This document shows, piece by piece, positions 25,984-35,721 of a DNA stretch of 48,949 nt. The DNA is taken from positions 1-48,949 of the forward strand of contig JAGYIZ010000014.1 of NCBI GenBank assembly GCA_018402425.1, given 5' to 3'. Numbering within the stretch: position 1 is the first letter of the stretch; every line of letters starts with the position of its first letter. The DNA is from Candidatus Atribacteria bacterium. Its GTDB lineage: Bacteria; Atribacterota; Phoenicimicrobiia; Phoenicimicrobiales; Stramentimicrobiaceae. Both the position numbers and the translations under genes were made by a program. The notes beneath the pieces are model-generated. The model worked only from the letters and a program-made list of their open reading frames with translations, made no database searches and had not been told where the DNA came from.

Positions 25984-27325
25984 ATTAAGCACTGAATTAA
26001 TCACTTTTCTCATGTTAGGGGGAGTACTTAGTCTTGTATTAACAGGTTTCCCTATTGCTTTTGTTATCGGAAGTGTGGCATTCTTTGTAGGAATTATCAC
26101 TTTTGGTCCGGATATCACCTATCATATTTTATACAGTCGTTTTTACGGATTATCATTGAATTATCCCTATTTAGCTGTTCCCTTATTTACATTTATGGGG
26201 GTTATTCTCCAGCATTCCGGAATAACTAAAGATTTGTATGATGCTTTGTATGAGGCCATGGGTACTTTAAGAGGTGGATTGGCCATAGTTACAGTTCTTT
26301 TTGGTACAGTTCTGGCTGCCTGCCTCGGGGTTATTGCCGCTTCAGTGACGATATTAGCTTTGATTGCATTAAGACCAATGGTGGAAAGGAATTATGATAA
26401 ATCCTTAGCATCCGGATCGATTGTAGCTGCTGGAACACTTGGAATACTTATTCCACCAAGTATTATGCTCGTTGTGTATGGTCCTCAGGCAGGACTTTCT
26501 ATAGGACAGATGTTCATGGGAGCTATTTTTCCAGGCCTTATTCTATCCGGATTATACGTAGCTTATATAGCTATACGATGTTATCTTCATCCGGAAGATG
26601 GTCCAGCATTAACAGCTGAGGAAGTTGCTAAAAGTACTACATTGGGAATACTTACTAAGCTATTAAAATCTCTAGTGCCACCTGTTTTGTTAATTTTAGC
26701 TGTATTAGGGACTATTTTTAGTGGAATCGCCCCACCGACTGAAGCAGCTGCCATGGGTAGCATGGCTGCAATCATTCTTGCCATTATCTATCGCAAATTT
26801 AGCTGGAACCTGGTTAAGGTAGCCTCACTTGAAACATTAAGGGTTAGTTCTTTTGTAGTTATTCTTGCTGCATTGAGCTATGCTTTTGTGGGCGTCTTTA
26901 TGAGTGCAGGGTGTGGTGAGGTTGTTACCGATCTTGTTTTAGCAGTTCCTGGGGGTAGATTGGGGTCTTTTGCGTTTATTATGTTTATTGTTTTCTTGTT
27001 GGGAATGTTTATTGAATGGATTGGTATTGTTTTTATCATTGTTCCCATCATTTCGCCCATTATTATTGAATTAGGGTTTAATCCCTTATGGGCAGGGATG
27101 ATGGTCTGTATTAATTTACAGATGGCTTTTCAGACACCACCAATGGCAATGTCTATTTTTGTCTTAAAGGGAAATGTACCAAAAGATCTTGATGTGACAC
27201 TGGGAGATATTATAAGAGGTGTTATTCCATTTGTCATTATAATTGCATTTACCTTAATCCTTTGTTCCATTTTCCCGGGAATAATTACCTGGCTACCACA
27301 AAGAATGATTGGTATAGGAGGCTAA
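25976..27325 (+). CDS. dctM: TRAP transporter large permease DctM
   Basis: About 450 aa, many transmembrane segments, DedA/DctM family. Key stretches: GFPIAFVIGSVAF, LAVPLFTFMGVILQHSGI, GSIVAAGTLGILIPPSIMLV (conserved hairpin that binds sodium in known structures), APPTEAAAMGS and FQTPPMAMSIFVLKG. The frame is open from GTG 25967, but that GTG lies within the AAGAGGTGA ribosome site; TTG 25976, 5 bp after the site, is the more likely start. It overlaps the end of dctQ by 8 bp, so the subunits are coupled. Confidence 0.92.
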   Translation: MIELSTELITFLMLGGVLSLVLTGFPIAFVIGSVAFFVGIITFGPDITYHILYSRFYGLSLNYPYLAVPLFTFMGVILQHSGITKDLYDALYEAMGTLRGGLAIVTVLFGTVLAACLGVIAASVTILALIALRPMVERNYDKSLASGSIVAAGTLGILIPPSIMLVVYGPQAGLSIGQMFMGAIFPGLILSGLYVAYIAIRCYLHPEDGPALTAEEVAKSTTLGILTKLLKSLVPPVLLILAVLGTIFSGIAPPTEAAAMGSMAAIILAIIYRKFSWNLVKVASLETLRVSSFVVILAALSYAFVGVFMSAGCGEVVTDLVLAVPGGRLGSFAFIMFIVFLLGMFIEWIGIVFIIVPIISPIIIELGFNPLWAGMMVCINLQMAFQTPPMAMSIFVLKGNVPKDLDVTLGDIIRGVIPFVIIIAFTLILCSIFPGIITWLPQRMIGIGG

Positions 27326-27537
27326 AAGTTACATTAGTGTAAAACTGAATTTAATCAAACCAAAGACATAAAAAGTTTAAAATATTTTGACTGAATTAGA
27401 TTTATAGTGATGTTTTTTTGACTGAAGTTTAGTTTTTTAAAGAAAAATAAGCGCTATGTAGATACTTATTTTGAATTTCTTAACAATATCAAACAAAAAT
27501 GAATAGTACAATAAACATAGGGAGGGGAAAATATTGA

Positions 27538-28404
27538 ATGAACAAAAGAAAAATTATTTTAGGGATTCTTGTAAATAATATTGTGGGCGAAAGCCCATTT
27601 TTGGCTGAACATGGTATTTCTATTTTAATAAAAATTTTGGGAGAGGATAAAGAAGAAATTCATTTACTTGATTGCGGTAAAAGCGATTCTACTTTACTTC
27701 ATAATATAGAAGCCTACGGGATAGACCCATCACAATTATTGTTTCAAACAATTATTCTCAGTCACGGTCATTATGACCATACAGGTGGGATGAAAGGGTT
27801 GTTGGAGAATATGTCCCAAACTGTACCCATTATTGGTCATCCGGATATTTTTATTTCTAGAATCACTTATGTAGATGGTTTTAGAAGCATATCATGCCCA
27901 TTTACACAATCAGAAATCAGGCAAGCCGGGGGAGAACTACTTCTAACCCGTGACCCAGTTACAATCAATGATTTTCTAATGACTACCGGTGAGATTCCCC
28001 GTAGAAATAAATTTGAGATAAATCCTTTTTTTCGAAAGATATGCAATGATCAATGGGTTACGGATGAAGTTGATGATGATTTATCACTTATTATTCATGT
28101 AAATAAGGAAAGTTTTTTCCTGTTATGCGGATGTTGTCATGCCGGTTTAATTAATACTTTAGAAAGAGTGAAGGAGTTAACAGGTAAAGAAAAATGTTAT
28201 GGTATTATGGGTGGTCTCCATCTTGTTGGCGCTTCGCGGGAAAGAATTGATTTTACCATCAATGAGTTACAAAAATGGAATCCTGAGGTTATTATTCCTT
28301 TGCATTGTTCTGGAAGAGAGGCAATGTGTGCTTTAAAAAACTATTTTCCAAAAAGGACAAAGTTATTTAGCTGTGGTGATTCTTTTTCATTACCAATTGA
28401 ATAA
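27538..28404 (+). CDS. metallo-beta-lactamase-fold hydrolase (dihydropterin/RFAP synthase-like group)
   Basis: 288 aa, start ATG 27538 behind GGGAGGGG. Metal-binding motif LSHGHYDHTGG near residue 80, a downstream histidine in GCCHAGLINTL and another in IPLHCSG. This arrangement, with MGGLHLVGAS, is that of the archaeal/bacterial group that includes 7,8-dihydropterin-6-methyl-4-(beta-D-ribofuranosyl)aminobenzene-phosphate synthase; most members have no proven reaction. It probably binds two metal ions and lacks a signal peptide, hence cytosolic. Downstream of the TRAP genes by 212 bp with its own ribosome site, so co-transcription is uncertain. Confidence 0.8.
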   Translation: MNKRKIILGILVNNIVGESPFLAEHGISILIKILGEDKEEIHLLDCGKSDSTLLHNIEAYGIDPSQLLFQTIILSHGHYDHTGGMKGLLENMSQTVPIIGHPDIFISRITYVDGFRSISCPFTQSEIRQAGGELLLTRDPVTINDFLMTTGEIPRRNKFEINPFFRKICNDQWVTDEVDDDLSLIIHVNKESFFLLCGCCHAGLINTLERVKELTGKEKCYGIMGGLHLVGASRERIDFTINELQKWNPEVIIPLHCSGREAMCALKNYFPKRTKLFSCGDSFSLPIE

Positions 28405-28464
28405 TCATTCATAATATTAATAGTAATTAAAATTAGCTAGAATCCAAAATTTATAGAGTATAAA

Positions 28465-28755
28465 GTGGTAAATATAAATTACTATATTCAAGATATAGAT
28501 ACTTTCAACCAGAGACAGATTAATATCGAATATTTAAATGATTATATTTCTTTGAAGGTACCTTACAGCTATGAGACATTATATTTAAAACCCATCACTA
28601 CTTTGGCAGAGATAAAAAAAGGGATTGAAAATACTTTTGAAGAACCTGTAAATAATAAAACAATTGACGGAATAGTTTCTTTACTTACAAAACTTTCCAG
28701 TGATATTACGGTAGCCATTGTCGTCTCTGATTATATCCGTTCGGTGCCTTGCTAA
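28465..28755 (+). pseudogene. LarA-like (DUF2088) N-terminal fragment
   Basis: GTG-started frame of 96 codons. The latter half (TLAEIKKGIENTFEEPVNNK and SDITVAIVVSDYIRSVPC) matches the N-terminal part of nickel-dependent lactate racemase LarA, where the consensus reads KVAIVVSDITRPxP. LarA proteins are about 420 aa, and the sequence ends at the point where the pincer-nucleotide domain should go on. The 230 bp before the next gene show no more LarA sequence. Likely a relic left beside the intact homologue downstream. Confidence 0.65.
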
Positions 28756-28986
28756 TATAGGTATGATAGCACATCCCTCTTAAATATAAAAAAGTAAAAT
28801 TACATTTCATAAAAAATAAAAAGGTAATTAATCATAAGACAATTTCTAAATTGATAGTTTTTCTTGTCCATAAGGTTCATAGTAATAGTGTATGAGGGTT
28901 TTATTAAGGGATTGTTGTTCAACATATAAAAGGCCGTATTTGGTTATGAATTACTAAATATTCTATAAGATGAGGAATGGTACAAA

Positions 28987-30258
28987 ATGAAAAAATCTTC
29001 TTCTGAACCAATTAAAATTAGAAAAATAAAACAGATATTTTGTCAAGATAGTATTTCTGATATTCCCAGATATATTCATCAGGCATTTAAAAACTCTGAC
29101 TTGCCATCTAAAATCAAGCCTGGTGATAGAATCGGAATAACTGTCGGCAGCAGAGGAATCAATAATATAAAGTCTATTGCTCAGCAAATCATTAAGGAAT
29201 TAAAAGCAATTAATGCCAAACCATTTATCCTGGCAGCTATGGGTAGCCACGGTGGTGCTACCAGCCAGGGACAGAAAGGAATACTAGCCTCTTATAATAT
29301 TACCGAACAGGAAATGGGTGTACCTATTTTATCGGCAATGGATACAGTCCAAATTGGAGCAATAGATAATAATGTTCCTATCTATTTTAGTAAAGAAGCA
29401 TTAAAAGCAGACGGAATTATTGCCCTAAACAGAGTAAAATTGCATACGGATTTCAAAAGCAACTTAGTGGAAAGTGGAATTTCCAAAATATTGGTAATTG
29501 GGTTAGGTAAAGGAGATGGTGCTGAGTCTATTCATTCCTTAGGTGTATACGGGTTAAAAAAGATTATCCCACAGGCAGCTAAATTAATTATTGAAAATGC
29601 TCCTATTGTTCAGGGAGTAGGTATCTTAGAAAATGGTTATGACCAAACAATGGAAATCAAGTTCTGTCCCCCGGAAGATATTATTAAAATTGATACTCAA
29701 TTATTAAAAAAATGTAATGAGGTTTTCCCTTCTTTACCATGTGACAATATTGATGTATGTATTGTTCAGGAAATGGGGAAAAATATCAGCGGTACCGGAT
29801 TGGATACCAATGTTATCGGAAGATTGGGTATTAATGGCGAAAAAGAAGTAGGCAAACCAAGAATAAATAAATTAGTTGTATTTGATATTACCGAACAATC
29901 TCATGGGAATGCCTTGGGTGTTGGCCTATCTGATGTAACTACCCGCAGGCTTGTCAATAAAATAAATTATCAGGACACCTATGCCAATACGATAACCAGC
30001 ACTTTTCTAAATCGGGCAAAGATTCCGATTACTGCTGAGACAGAAAAAGAAGCTGTAGAAATAGCACTGAAAACTTGCTGGCAAATTGATAGAAAAAAAA
30101 TAAGATTCCTGGTCATAAAGAATACCCTGGACCTTGAGAACCTCTACGTTTCAGAAAGCATTTGGAATGATATTAAAGAAAATAAAAATATCAAATCATG
30201 TGGAGATTGGGAAGAATTATCTTTTGCGCATGATGGAAAAATGAAAATAAAATTTTAA
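28987..30258 (+). CDS. LarA-like protein (lactate racemase N-domain family, DUF2088)
   Basis: 423 aa, intact. Family marks are GDRIGITVGSRGINN near residue 45, ILAAMGSHGGATSQGQKG (GSHG corresponds to the conserved histidine region of LarA), and NRVKLHTDF with a lysine and histidine in the middle of the chain. LarA uses a nickel-pincer nucleotide to racemise lactate and related 2-hydroxy acids. This divergent group has been linked to other hydroxy acids, so substrate is open. Neighbouring TRAP transporter and glycerate kinase fit 2-hydroxy acid use. No larB/larC/larE is in the window. ATG 28987 has GATGAGGAATGG upstream. Confidence 0.75.
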   Translation: MKKSSSEPIKIRKIKQIFCQDSISDIPRYIHQAFKNSDLPSKIKPGDRIGITVGSRGINNIKSIAQQIIKELKAINAKPFILAAMGSHGGATSQGQKGILASYNITEQEMGVPILSAMDTVQIGAIDNNVPIYFSKEALKADGIIALNRVKLHTDFKSNLVESGISKILVIGLGKGDGAESIHSLGVYGLKKIIPQAAKLIIENAPIVQGVGILENGYDQTMEIKFCPPEDIIKIDTQLLKKCNEVFPSLPCDNIDVCIVQEMGKNISGTGLDTNVIGRLGINGEKEVGKPRINKLVVFDITEQSHGNALGVGLSDVTTRRLVNKINYQDTYANTITSTFLNRAKIPITAETEKEAVEIALKTCWQIDRKKIRFLVIKNTLDLENLYVSESIWNDIKENKNIKSCGDWEELSFAHDGKMKIKF

Positions 30259-30321
30259 TTAAAAATATCACAGATATCATAGCTCTTGAAAAAATAGTTA
30301 TTACGTTTCATTTTCAGTAGT

Positions 30322-30388
30322 AATAAGACTGGAAATTTATACAACTAAAAAGTACCTGGAAGCTGCTAAAGTCTTATTGTCTTTTTTT
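30322..30388 (+). terminator. possible terminator after the LarA-like gene
   Basis: AATAAGACT (30322-30330) pairs with AGTCTTATT (30370-30378) and a seven-T run follows. The loop is long (39 nt), so confidence is limited; it lies between convergent genes. Confidence 0.45.
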
Positions 30389-30404
30389 TATTTAACTTCT
30401 CTAT

Positions 30405-31511
30405 TTATTCAGAGAAAACTTCTATTTGTTTGTCACCTTTATGAGGATAGAGTTTTTTCTTTAAGGGTTCAATTAGACTTTCTAAATACTGATTGGTAGC
30501 CAGGTTATTTTTAACCATACTTTCAAAAAAAACGATTTTAATCAATTGACTATGGGATAATCCTACTTTACTGGCCATAAAAGTAATCGAGCCATTAGTG
30601 GAAAGGGATGGTGTCCCGTTTATATCAATAACATAAAGATTGCCTTCTGAATCTTGCTTAATATCGAGGCGAATTATATCGCTAGCTTTAACAGCTGAGA
30701 AACTTTTTACAGATATATCTACAAGTGATAAAAACAGGGGATGTTTTTGATCAATAATTTCAAATTGGTTTTGCATGCGATGTTCTTTGTTTTTGGTTCC
30801 GGTATAGCGGATTCCCCAGTTCTTCTGGAAAGCAACAATGGGAAGTATATATTTGATTTCACTTCCCAATACGCCCACGGTAAACTCTTGTCCGGATAGA
30901 TATTTTTCTACAATCAGTTTTTCCGGTCCCAGAGTTCTTTTAAGATATTCTATTTTATGCTTAAATTCAGTTAAATTATGCACTACTGATTTAGGTGTTA
31001 TTCCGATACTGTCTCCTCCGCCGGCGGGTTTAATCATAAGAGGATATCCAATTCGGTTTATTTCTTTCAGAAAGCGTTTTTTTCTAAAACGATAATGAGC
31101 ATCAAATACAAAAAAATTAGGAGAAGGTATTCCTTGCTCCTGTAACCTTTGATAGGTAAAGTCTTTATTTCGGCATATTTCCATGCTTTCTACACTGGCA
31201 TGACTGGATGGAATGCTATGTTTCTTTAATTGTTCACGCACCCGAGCAGCCCCATGGCCGTCGTATAATGTATTTGGATGATCCTTGTATCCTTCCGCTA
31301 GAACGAAAGCAAAATCAATAGGTTGATTCTTTGAAATAAAGCTTTCCATTTGATTTGGATTGTAAAGATCCAGGGATAAAATATTGCATTTTGTTTTAAT
31401 TAATGCTTCCCTAACAGCTTTTACATCTGTATCAAGTGTACATTCTCGAAATAAACCATTTTTGTATTTTTTACTAATTTGGTTATATACAAATAAAATA
31501 TTTTTTGGCAA
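30405..31511 (-). CDS. D-alanine-D-alanine ligase-like ATP-grasp enzyme
   Basis: The frame is open from 31583, but TTG at 31511 with GAAGGTG 7 nt before it gives the natural start MPKNILFVYNQISKKY and 368 aa. The Ddl-type ATP-grasp core has LYDGHGAARVREQLKKHSIP, a lid with MIKPAGGGDSIGI, IVEKYLSGQEFTVGVLG, and the metal-site segment IRLDIKQDSEGNLYVIDING (compare RxDxxxDxxGxxxxLExN). It is longer than housekeeping Ddl (about 310-360 aa) and has Asp-Ile-Asn in place of Glu-Xaa-Asn at the metal site. It may ligate other amino acids or peptides. Monocistronic, convergent with the LarA-like gene. Confidence 0.8.
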   Translation of the reverse strand: MPKNILFVYNQISKKYKNGLFRECTLDTDVKAVREALIKTKCNILSLDLYNPNQMESFISKNQPIDFAFVLAEGYKDHPNTLYDGHGAARVREQLKKHSIPSSHASVESMEICRNKDFTYQRLQEQGIPSPNFFVFDAHYRFRKKRFLKEINRIGYPLMIKPAGGGDSIGITPKSVVHNLTEFKHKIEYLKRTLGPEKLIVEKYLSGQEFTVGVLGSEIKYILPIVAFQKNWGIRYTGTKNKEHRMQNQFEIIDQKHPLFLSLVDISVKSFSAVKASDIIRLDIKQDSEGNLYVIDINGTPSLSTNGSITFMASKVGLSHSQLIKIVFFESMVKNNLATNQYLESLIEPLKKKLYPHKGDKQIEVFSE

Positions 31512-31986
31512 TATATTCACCTTCTTTATTAATTTTTTTGATAAATCAATTATCGGAACTTGTTGTAATAATAGCCTAATCAATACACAATCATTTCCAA
31601 CTCCAGAGACAATTTATAAAATTTATTTGTTGTTTTATTTGATTATAATAATATTGGAGTGGAAAGAGCATTGATAGATATTGGTTTAGTTAAAAATACT
31701 AATAGAAATAAAATTGCCAGCAGAGGGAATCAAACTGCTTGGTTGTATGTCGAAAAAATATATTTTTCAATTTGCAGTACTTTATATAAAATAATATCAT
31801 TATCAGAATCCTTAAATCAAAAGTAATAACATTATTAGAGTTAGAATTAGAATAAGTATACTCATTATACTATAAACCTAAGGTAAATCATATAACGATT
31901 TCTTCTATATAAGAATATGGTGTACTTATGATCAAGAAAAATATTATATTTTTAGGGTATTAGGGTATGTAGAATAACCTTATATT
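31512..31986. other. intergenic region between the ATP-grasp gene and trkA
   Basis: About 475 bp, AT-rich. Holds the 5' leader of the ATP-grasp gene and the 3' flank of trkA, both on the minus strand. I see no RNA gene, repeat or strong terminator; no convincing promoter motif either. Confidence 0.5.
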
Positions 31987-33345
31987 TCAATGAATATTTT
32001 TACTTCTTCGTCCGTTAAAAAGTTGCTCTACTTTCTTGAGCTCAGTTGATTTGGCAAATACAATAACTTTATCTCCCTCGGCAATAAAATCTTCTCCATG
32101 AGGAATAATAACTTCTTCTTTTCTGATAATTGCACCAATAATGGTATTTTGGGGAAGATCAATTGATTTTAAGGGTTTATTAATGATTTTGCTGTATTCA
32201 TGGGCAACGAGTTCGATAACTTCAGCTCCGCCTTCTTTCAAAAGGGTCAAGGAAATCATTTCTCCTCTCCTTAGGAAACGTAAAATAGCCGAGGCAGTAG
32301 TTAAACGCGGATTAACTATTGCATTAATTCCGATTCTTTCTAAAATGGGAATGTAATTAGTTCGACTAATCTTTGCTATTACTTTTTTAGTACCAAGGTG
32401 TTTAGCCAAAAGAGATACTAGTAAGTTTTCTTCATCATAACCGGTAACTGCGACAAAACCGTCAATTGTTTCAATTCCTTCTTCTTTTAAAAGATCGATG
32501 TTGGTTCCATCCCCGTTGATTACAAGAGTCTGAGGTAATAATTCTGCAATTTTTTCACACTTTGCCTTGTTTACTTCAATAAGCTTAGTCTTGATACCTA
32601 TTTTATTTAATAAAGAAGCAGTTTGAATACCTATATTGCTTCCGCCTAAAATAAGCACATTTTGCATAGCACATGATTTTTTATTGCAAATCAATTCCAG
32701 ATCTTCATAATTTTCTCTTTTAAGTAAGATATATACCTTATCATCTAACAATAATTCATCATCACCGCTTGGGATAATCAGTTTATTTTCCCGATAAATA
32801 GATGCCAATAAGGTGTTTGGTCCAAAGTTAATATCCTTAATTTTTTTATTGGCACATTTGCAGCCTTCTTCAATTTTCAAACCGAATAAAGATATTCGAC
32901 CGCCAGTAAAATTTTGAGCTTCGCTAACATTGGTTGGGGTTTTTAAAAGTTTAATAATTTCTTTGGCTGTAGCCCTTTCCGGATTGATGACAAAATCTAT
33001 TCCTAATTTTTCCTTGGAAAGTGAGTTACTATACATATACTCGGTGTTTCTAATCCGGGCAATCTTTTTTGCAACATTAAATTGTTTGGCCGTCATACAG
33101 GCTATCATATTAACTTCATCGGAACGGGTAACAGCAATAAGCATATCAGCTTGTTTGATCCCTGCTTGTTCCAATATTCGTACATTGGCACCATTTCCCA
33201 CGATGGTCATTATATCTAAATTATTATCTAAATCCTGTCTGATGTCATCTCTCTTATCAATAATAGTAACATCATGGTTTTCAGCTGAAAGTGTCTGGGC
33301 AATCTGACTGCCTACCTTGCCTGCACCGATAATAATAATTTTCAC
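31987..33345 (-). CDS. trkA: Trk potassium uptake regulatory protein TrkA
   Basis: 452 aa from the GTG at 33345; a GTG three codons earlier lies within the AGAGGTG ribosome site and is less likely. Two RCK_N Rossmann domains in tandem, each with GxGxxG and an acidic ribose-binding end: IIIIGAGKVGSQIAQTL then TIIDK, and VLILGGSNIGIQTASLL then LIEVNK. Each is followed by an RCK_C domain (about residues 130-215 and 365-450). TrkA binds NAD(H) and ATP and gates the TrkH/TrkG potassium channel at the membrane. No trkH is in the window, so the channel subunit must be encoded elsewhere. Confidence 0.95.
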   Translation of the reverse strand: MKIIIIGAGKVGSQIAQTLSAENHDVTIIDKRDDIRQDLDNNLDIMTIVGNGANVRILEQAGIKQADMLIAVTRSDEVNMIACMTAKQFNVAKKIARIRNTEYMYSNSLSKEKLGIDFVINPERATAKEIIKLLKTPTNVSEAQNFTGGRISLFGLKIEEGCKCANKKIKDINFGPNTLLASIYRENKLIIPSGDDELLLDDKVYILLKRENYEDLELICNKKSCAMQNVLILGGSNIGIQTASLLNKIGIKTKLIEVNKAKCEKIAELLPQTLVINGDGTNIDLLKEEGIETIDGFVAVTGYDEENLLVSLLAKHLGTKKVIAKISRTNYIPILERIGINAIVNPRLTTASAILRFLRRGEMISLTLLKEGGAEVIELVAHEYSKIINKPLKSIDLPQNTIIGAIIRKEEVIIPHGEDFIAEGDKVIVFAKSTELKKVEQLFNGRRSKNIH

Positions 33346-33762
33346 AATATTCACCTCTTCGAATAGTCCTTATTGAAATAATATTTTGGGATAAAGATTA
33401 GGTAGTCATTAAAGATAAAATGAGAAACTAATTTTTTTTAGTTTCTCATTGATAATAATTAATAATTTATTTGTTTTTTAATACAGATTATCTTGTTTAT
33501 GGGACTGCCTAATAACAGGTATAGATAAAAATTGTTGTTATCTATATCCACTGTCATCCTCTAAAAAATTTAATTCACACTACCTTTATTTTTTACTATT
33601 CGAGGGCATTTTATACCCTTTTTGAGTTTTTGTCAACCAGCAATTATGCTATATTTATTGTAGTAGAAATGTTATGATTTATAATAAAATATCGTTTAGT
33701 CTTGAATGTATATTGATATTATTAGAATATTATCAGATTAGATGTATATTTAGTCAAGAAAG
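33346..33762. other. divergent intergenic region with a palindromic hairpin
   Basis: 417 bp between trkA (minus) and the radical SAM relic (plus). AATGAGAAACTAA (33419-33431) and TTAGTTTCTCATT (33438-33450) form a perfect 13-bp hairpin with a T-rich loop, upstream of both genes. It may end stray transcription or bind a regulator. No clear promoter assigned. Confidence 0.5.
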
Positions 33763-35142
33763 GTGAAAAAACTGTATTCAATTAAGAAAAAACCCCGTTT
33801 ACTTCTAATTAATCCATGGATATATGATTTTACAGCTTACGATTTTTGGTCTAAACCTCTGGGCTTACTCTATATTGCTTCCTTATTAAGAAAAATAGGT
33901 TATCAAATAGATTATATTGATTGCATGGATCGCTATGATAAGGAATTGTTAAAAATCCAAAACCGTATTTCACCTGAAAATAATCAGGATGGTACAGGGC
34001 CTTTTATAAAAACAAATATTCCTAAGCTAGCTATATTGCAACATATCCCTAGAAACTATACGCTATGGATTGGCTGAAGATATTTTTTATGAAAAATAAA
34101 ACAGATAAAAACCAGATGCAGTCTGGTAACCTCAATCATGACTTATTGGTATCCGAGTATTCAGAGTAATTGAATCTAGTAAAAACATTTTCCTGATTGC
34201 CCGGTAATTTTAGGGGTATTTATGCTACACTGTGTTATGAACATGCAGTAACCTTTATCGGGAGTTGATTTTGTTCTGAAGAATCATCAAGTTTCACATT
34301 TAGTAAGATTGTTGAAGGATATTCCTGAATACAGGGGAATCAAGCAATGCTAAATGATAATTTTCAGAATTTAGTTCTTTCCCCTATCCGGCATGGGACT
34401 TGTATCCAGATTTGGATTATATTTGCCTTTATTACCAGCAGGGGGATGTCCTTTTCGATGTAGTTATTGCGCATCATATCTAATTAATCCTTACCTGGAA
34501 TTCAGGAGCTCTTCTTGCGTTATGGAAGAGATTGTTCGATGGAAGGAAGAGAAGGGGGTTAATCATTTTGTTTTTTATGATGATGCTCTTTGGTCAACGC
34601 AAAAATTAAACTTTATTCCTTTAATGGAAATGTTAAAAAAAAGAAATGTGAACATTAATTTTCATACACCCAATGCCCTTCATGCCAATTTGATTACCTA
34701 TCCTATTGCCCAATTGATGATGGAAAATGGTTTTAAAAGAGTCTGGTTAGGATTTGAAACTGCTGATGATGAATTACAGAAAACAACCGGTGGGAAAATA
34801 GACAACACAGGGTTTAAAAAAGCAGTTGATATTTTGTTAAAATCAGGTTTTTCTAATGAGCAGATCTGCGCCTATGTTTTGATTGGCTTACCGGGCCAGA
34901 GTTTTAAAAGCGTACTTGATTCAGTTTATTTTGTCATGGATACAGGTATAAAACCTTACTTGGCAAAATTTTCTCCTATTCCCGGGACTAAAATATGGAG
35001 TAAGGCGATAGAAGAATATAAGTTTCAGGAACCAGTTGATCCGCTTTTGCACAATGATGCTTTGATGCCTTATAACTCTCCAGACATCAATCCTAAAAAA
35101 TACTATCAAGTAAAGGCCTTAATACAAGATTTTAAGTTATAA
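33763..35142 (+). pseudogene. B12-binding-domain radical SAM protein, frameshifted
   Basis: The first frame (33763-34077) encodes a cobalamin-binding-like start: LLLINPWIYDFTAYDFWSKP, then GLLYIASLLRKIGYQ. From 34078 to 34390 the sequence continues in changing frames (AEDIFYEK, MTYWYPSIQ, NIFPDCPVILGGIYATLCYE). The last frame (34393-35142) holds the radical SAM core: GGCPFRCSYCASYL with the CxxxCxxC iron-sulfur motif, RVWLGFETADDEL and YVLIGLPGQS. The whole would be about 470 aa, as in the B4-type anaerobic Mg-protoporphyrin ester cyclase-like group. Several indels and a stop break it in the middle. The substrate of the intact form is unknown. Confidence 0.8.
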
Positions 35143-35171
35143 GATAGTTTTTGATAGATTATTAATAACCA

Positions 35172-35201
35172 TTGTTATTTTCTCATTAAATTTGCTATAA
35201 T
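35172..35201 (+). promoter_or_regulatory. probable promoter of spoVS
   Basis: TTGTTA (35172-35177), 18-bp spacer and extended -10 TGcTATAAT (35193-35201). This gives a leader of about 165 nt before spoVS, in which I see no known RNA motif. Confidence 0.6.
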
Positions 35202-35374
35202 AAAAAAAGACCAATAATTACAATTAATCTTGACAGTTTTTTGGGAGCTGGACATTGAGAAATAAGTTTTATTTTTATGTAGAAAAGATTAAAGATAAAT
35301 CATACAAATAGTAAAAGAATATTTAGAACATTGAAAAAATAGTTGATGGTATAAGTTATAGGAGGTTTTATTAG

Positions 35375-35635
35375 ATGGAATTGTTAAAAGTATCTTCAAA
35401 ATCCAGCCCAAAAGCAGTTGCTGGAGCACTTGCAGGAGTAATCCGAGAGGAGGGTAAAGCTGAATTACAAGCAATTGGGGCAGGAGCCGTTAACCAAGCA
35501 ATCAAGGCAATTGCAATTGCCCGGGGATATACTGCAACTAGCGGTATTGACCTTGTTTGTATTCCAGCCTTTGTAGATGTGGAAATTGACGGAGAAGAGC
35601 GAACTGCAATTAAATTTTTAGTTACACCAAGCTGA
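35375..35635 (+). CDS. spoVS: stage V sporulation protein S (SpoVS)
   Basis: 86 aa, full length and strongly conserved: LLKVSSKSSPKAVAGALAG, AELQAIGAGAVNQAIKAIAI and CIPAFVDVEIDGEERTAIKF. It has an Alba-like fold and is believed to bind nucleic acid. In Bacillus it affects late sporulation and septation, but it is also found widely in non-spore-formers such as Thermus, Thermotoga and Atribacterota relatives, so it is not evidence of sporulation. ATAGGAGG lies 11 bp before ATG 35375. Confidence 0.96.
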   Translation: MELLKVSSKSSPKAVAGALAGVIREEGKAELQAIGAGAVNQAIKAIAIARGYTATSGIDLVCIPAFVDVEIDGEERTAIKFLVTPS

Positions 35636-35721
35636 AAACTAGCTTTAGTTATTATTTCTAAATATTTATTTGATAAGCTAAAGGTTTATTGCTATCGATT
35701 GATTAATAAGGAGTATATGTC

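Noticed and set aside
35375-35635. evidence for endospore formation
   Set aside because: SpoVS alone is widespread in non-spore-formers and no other sporulation gene is present in the window.
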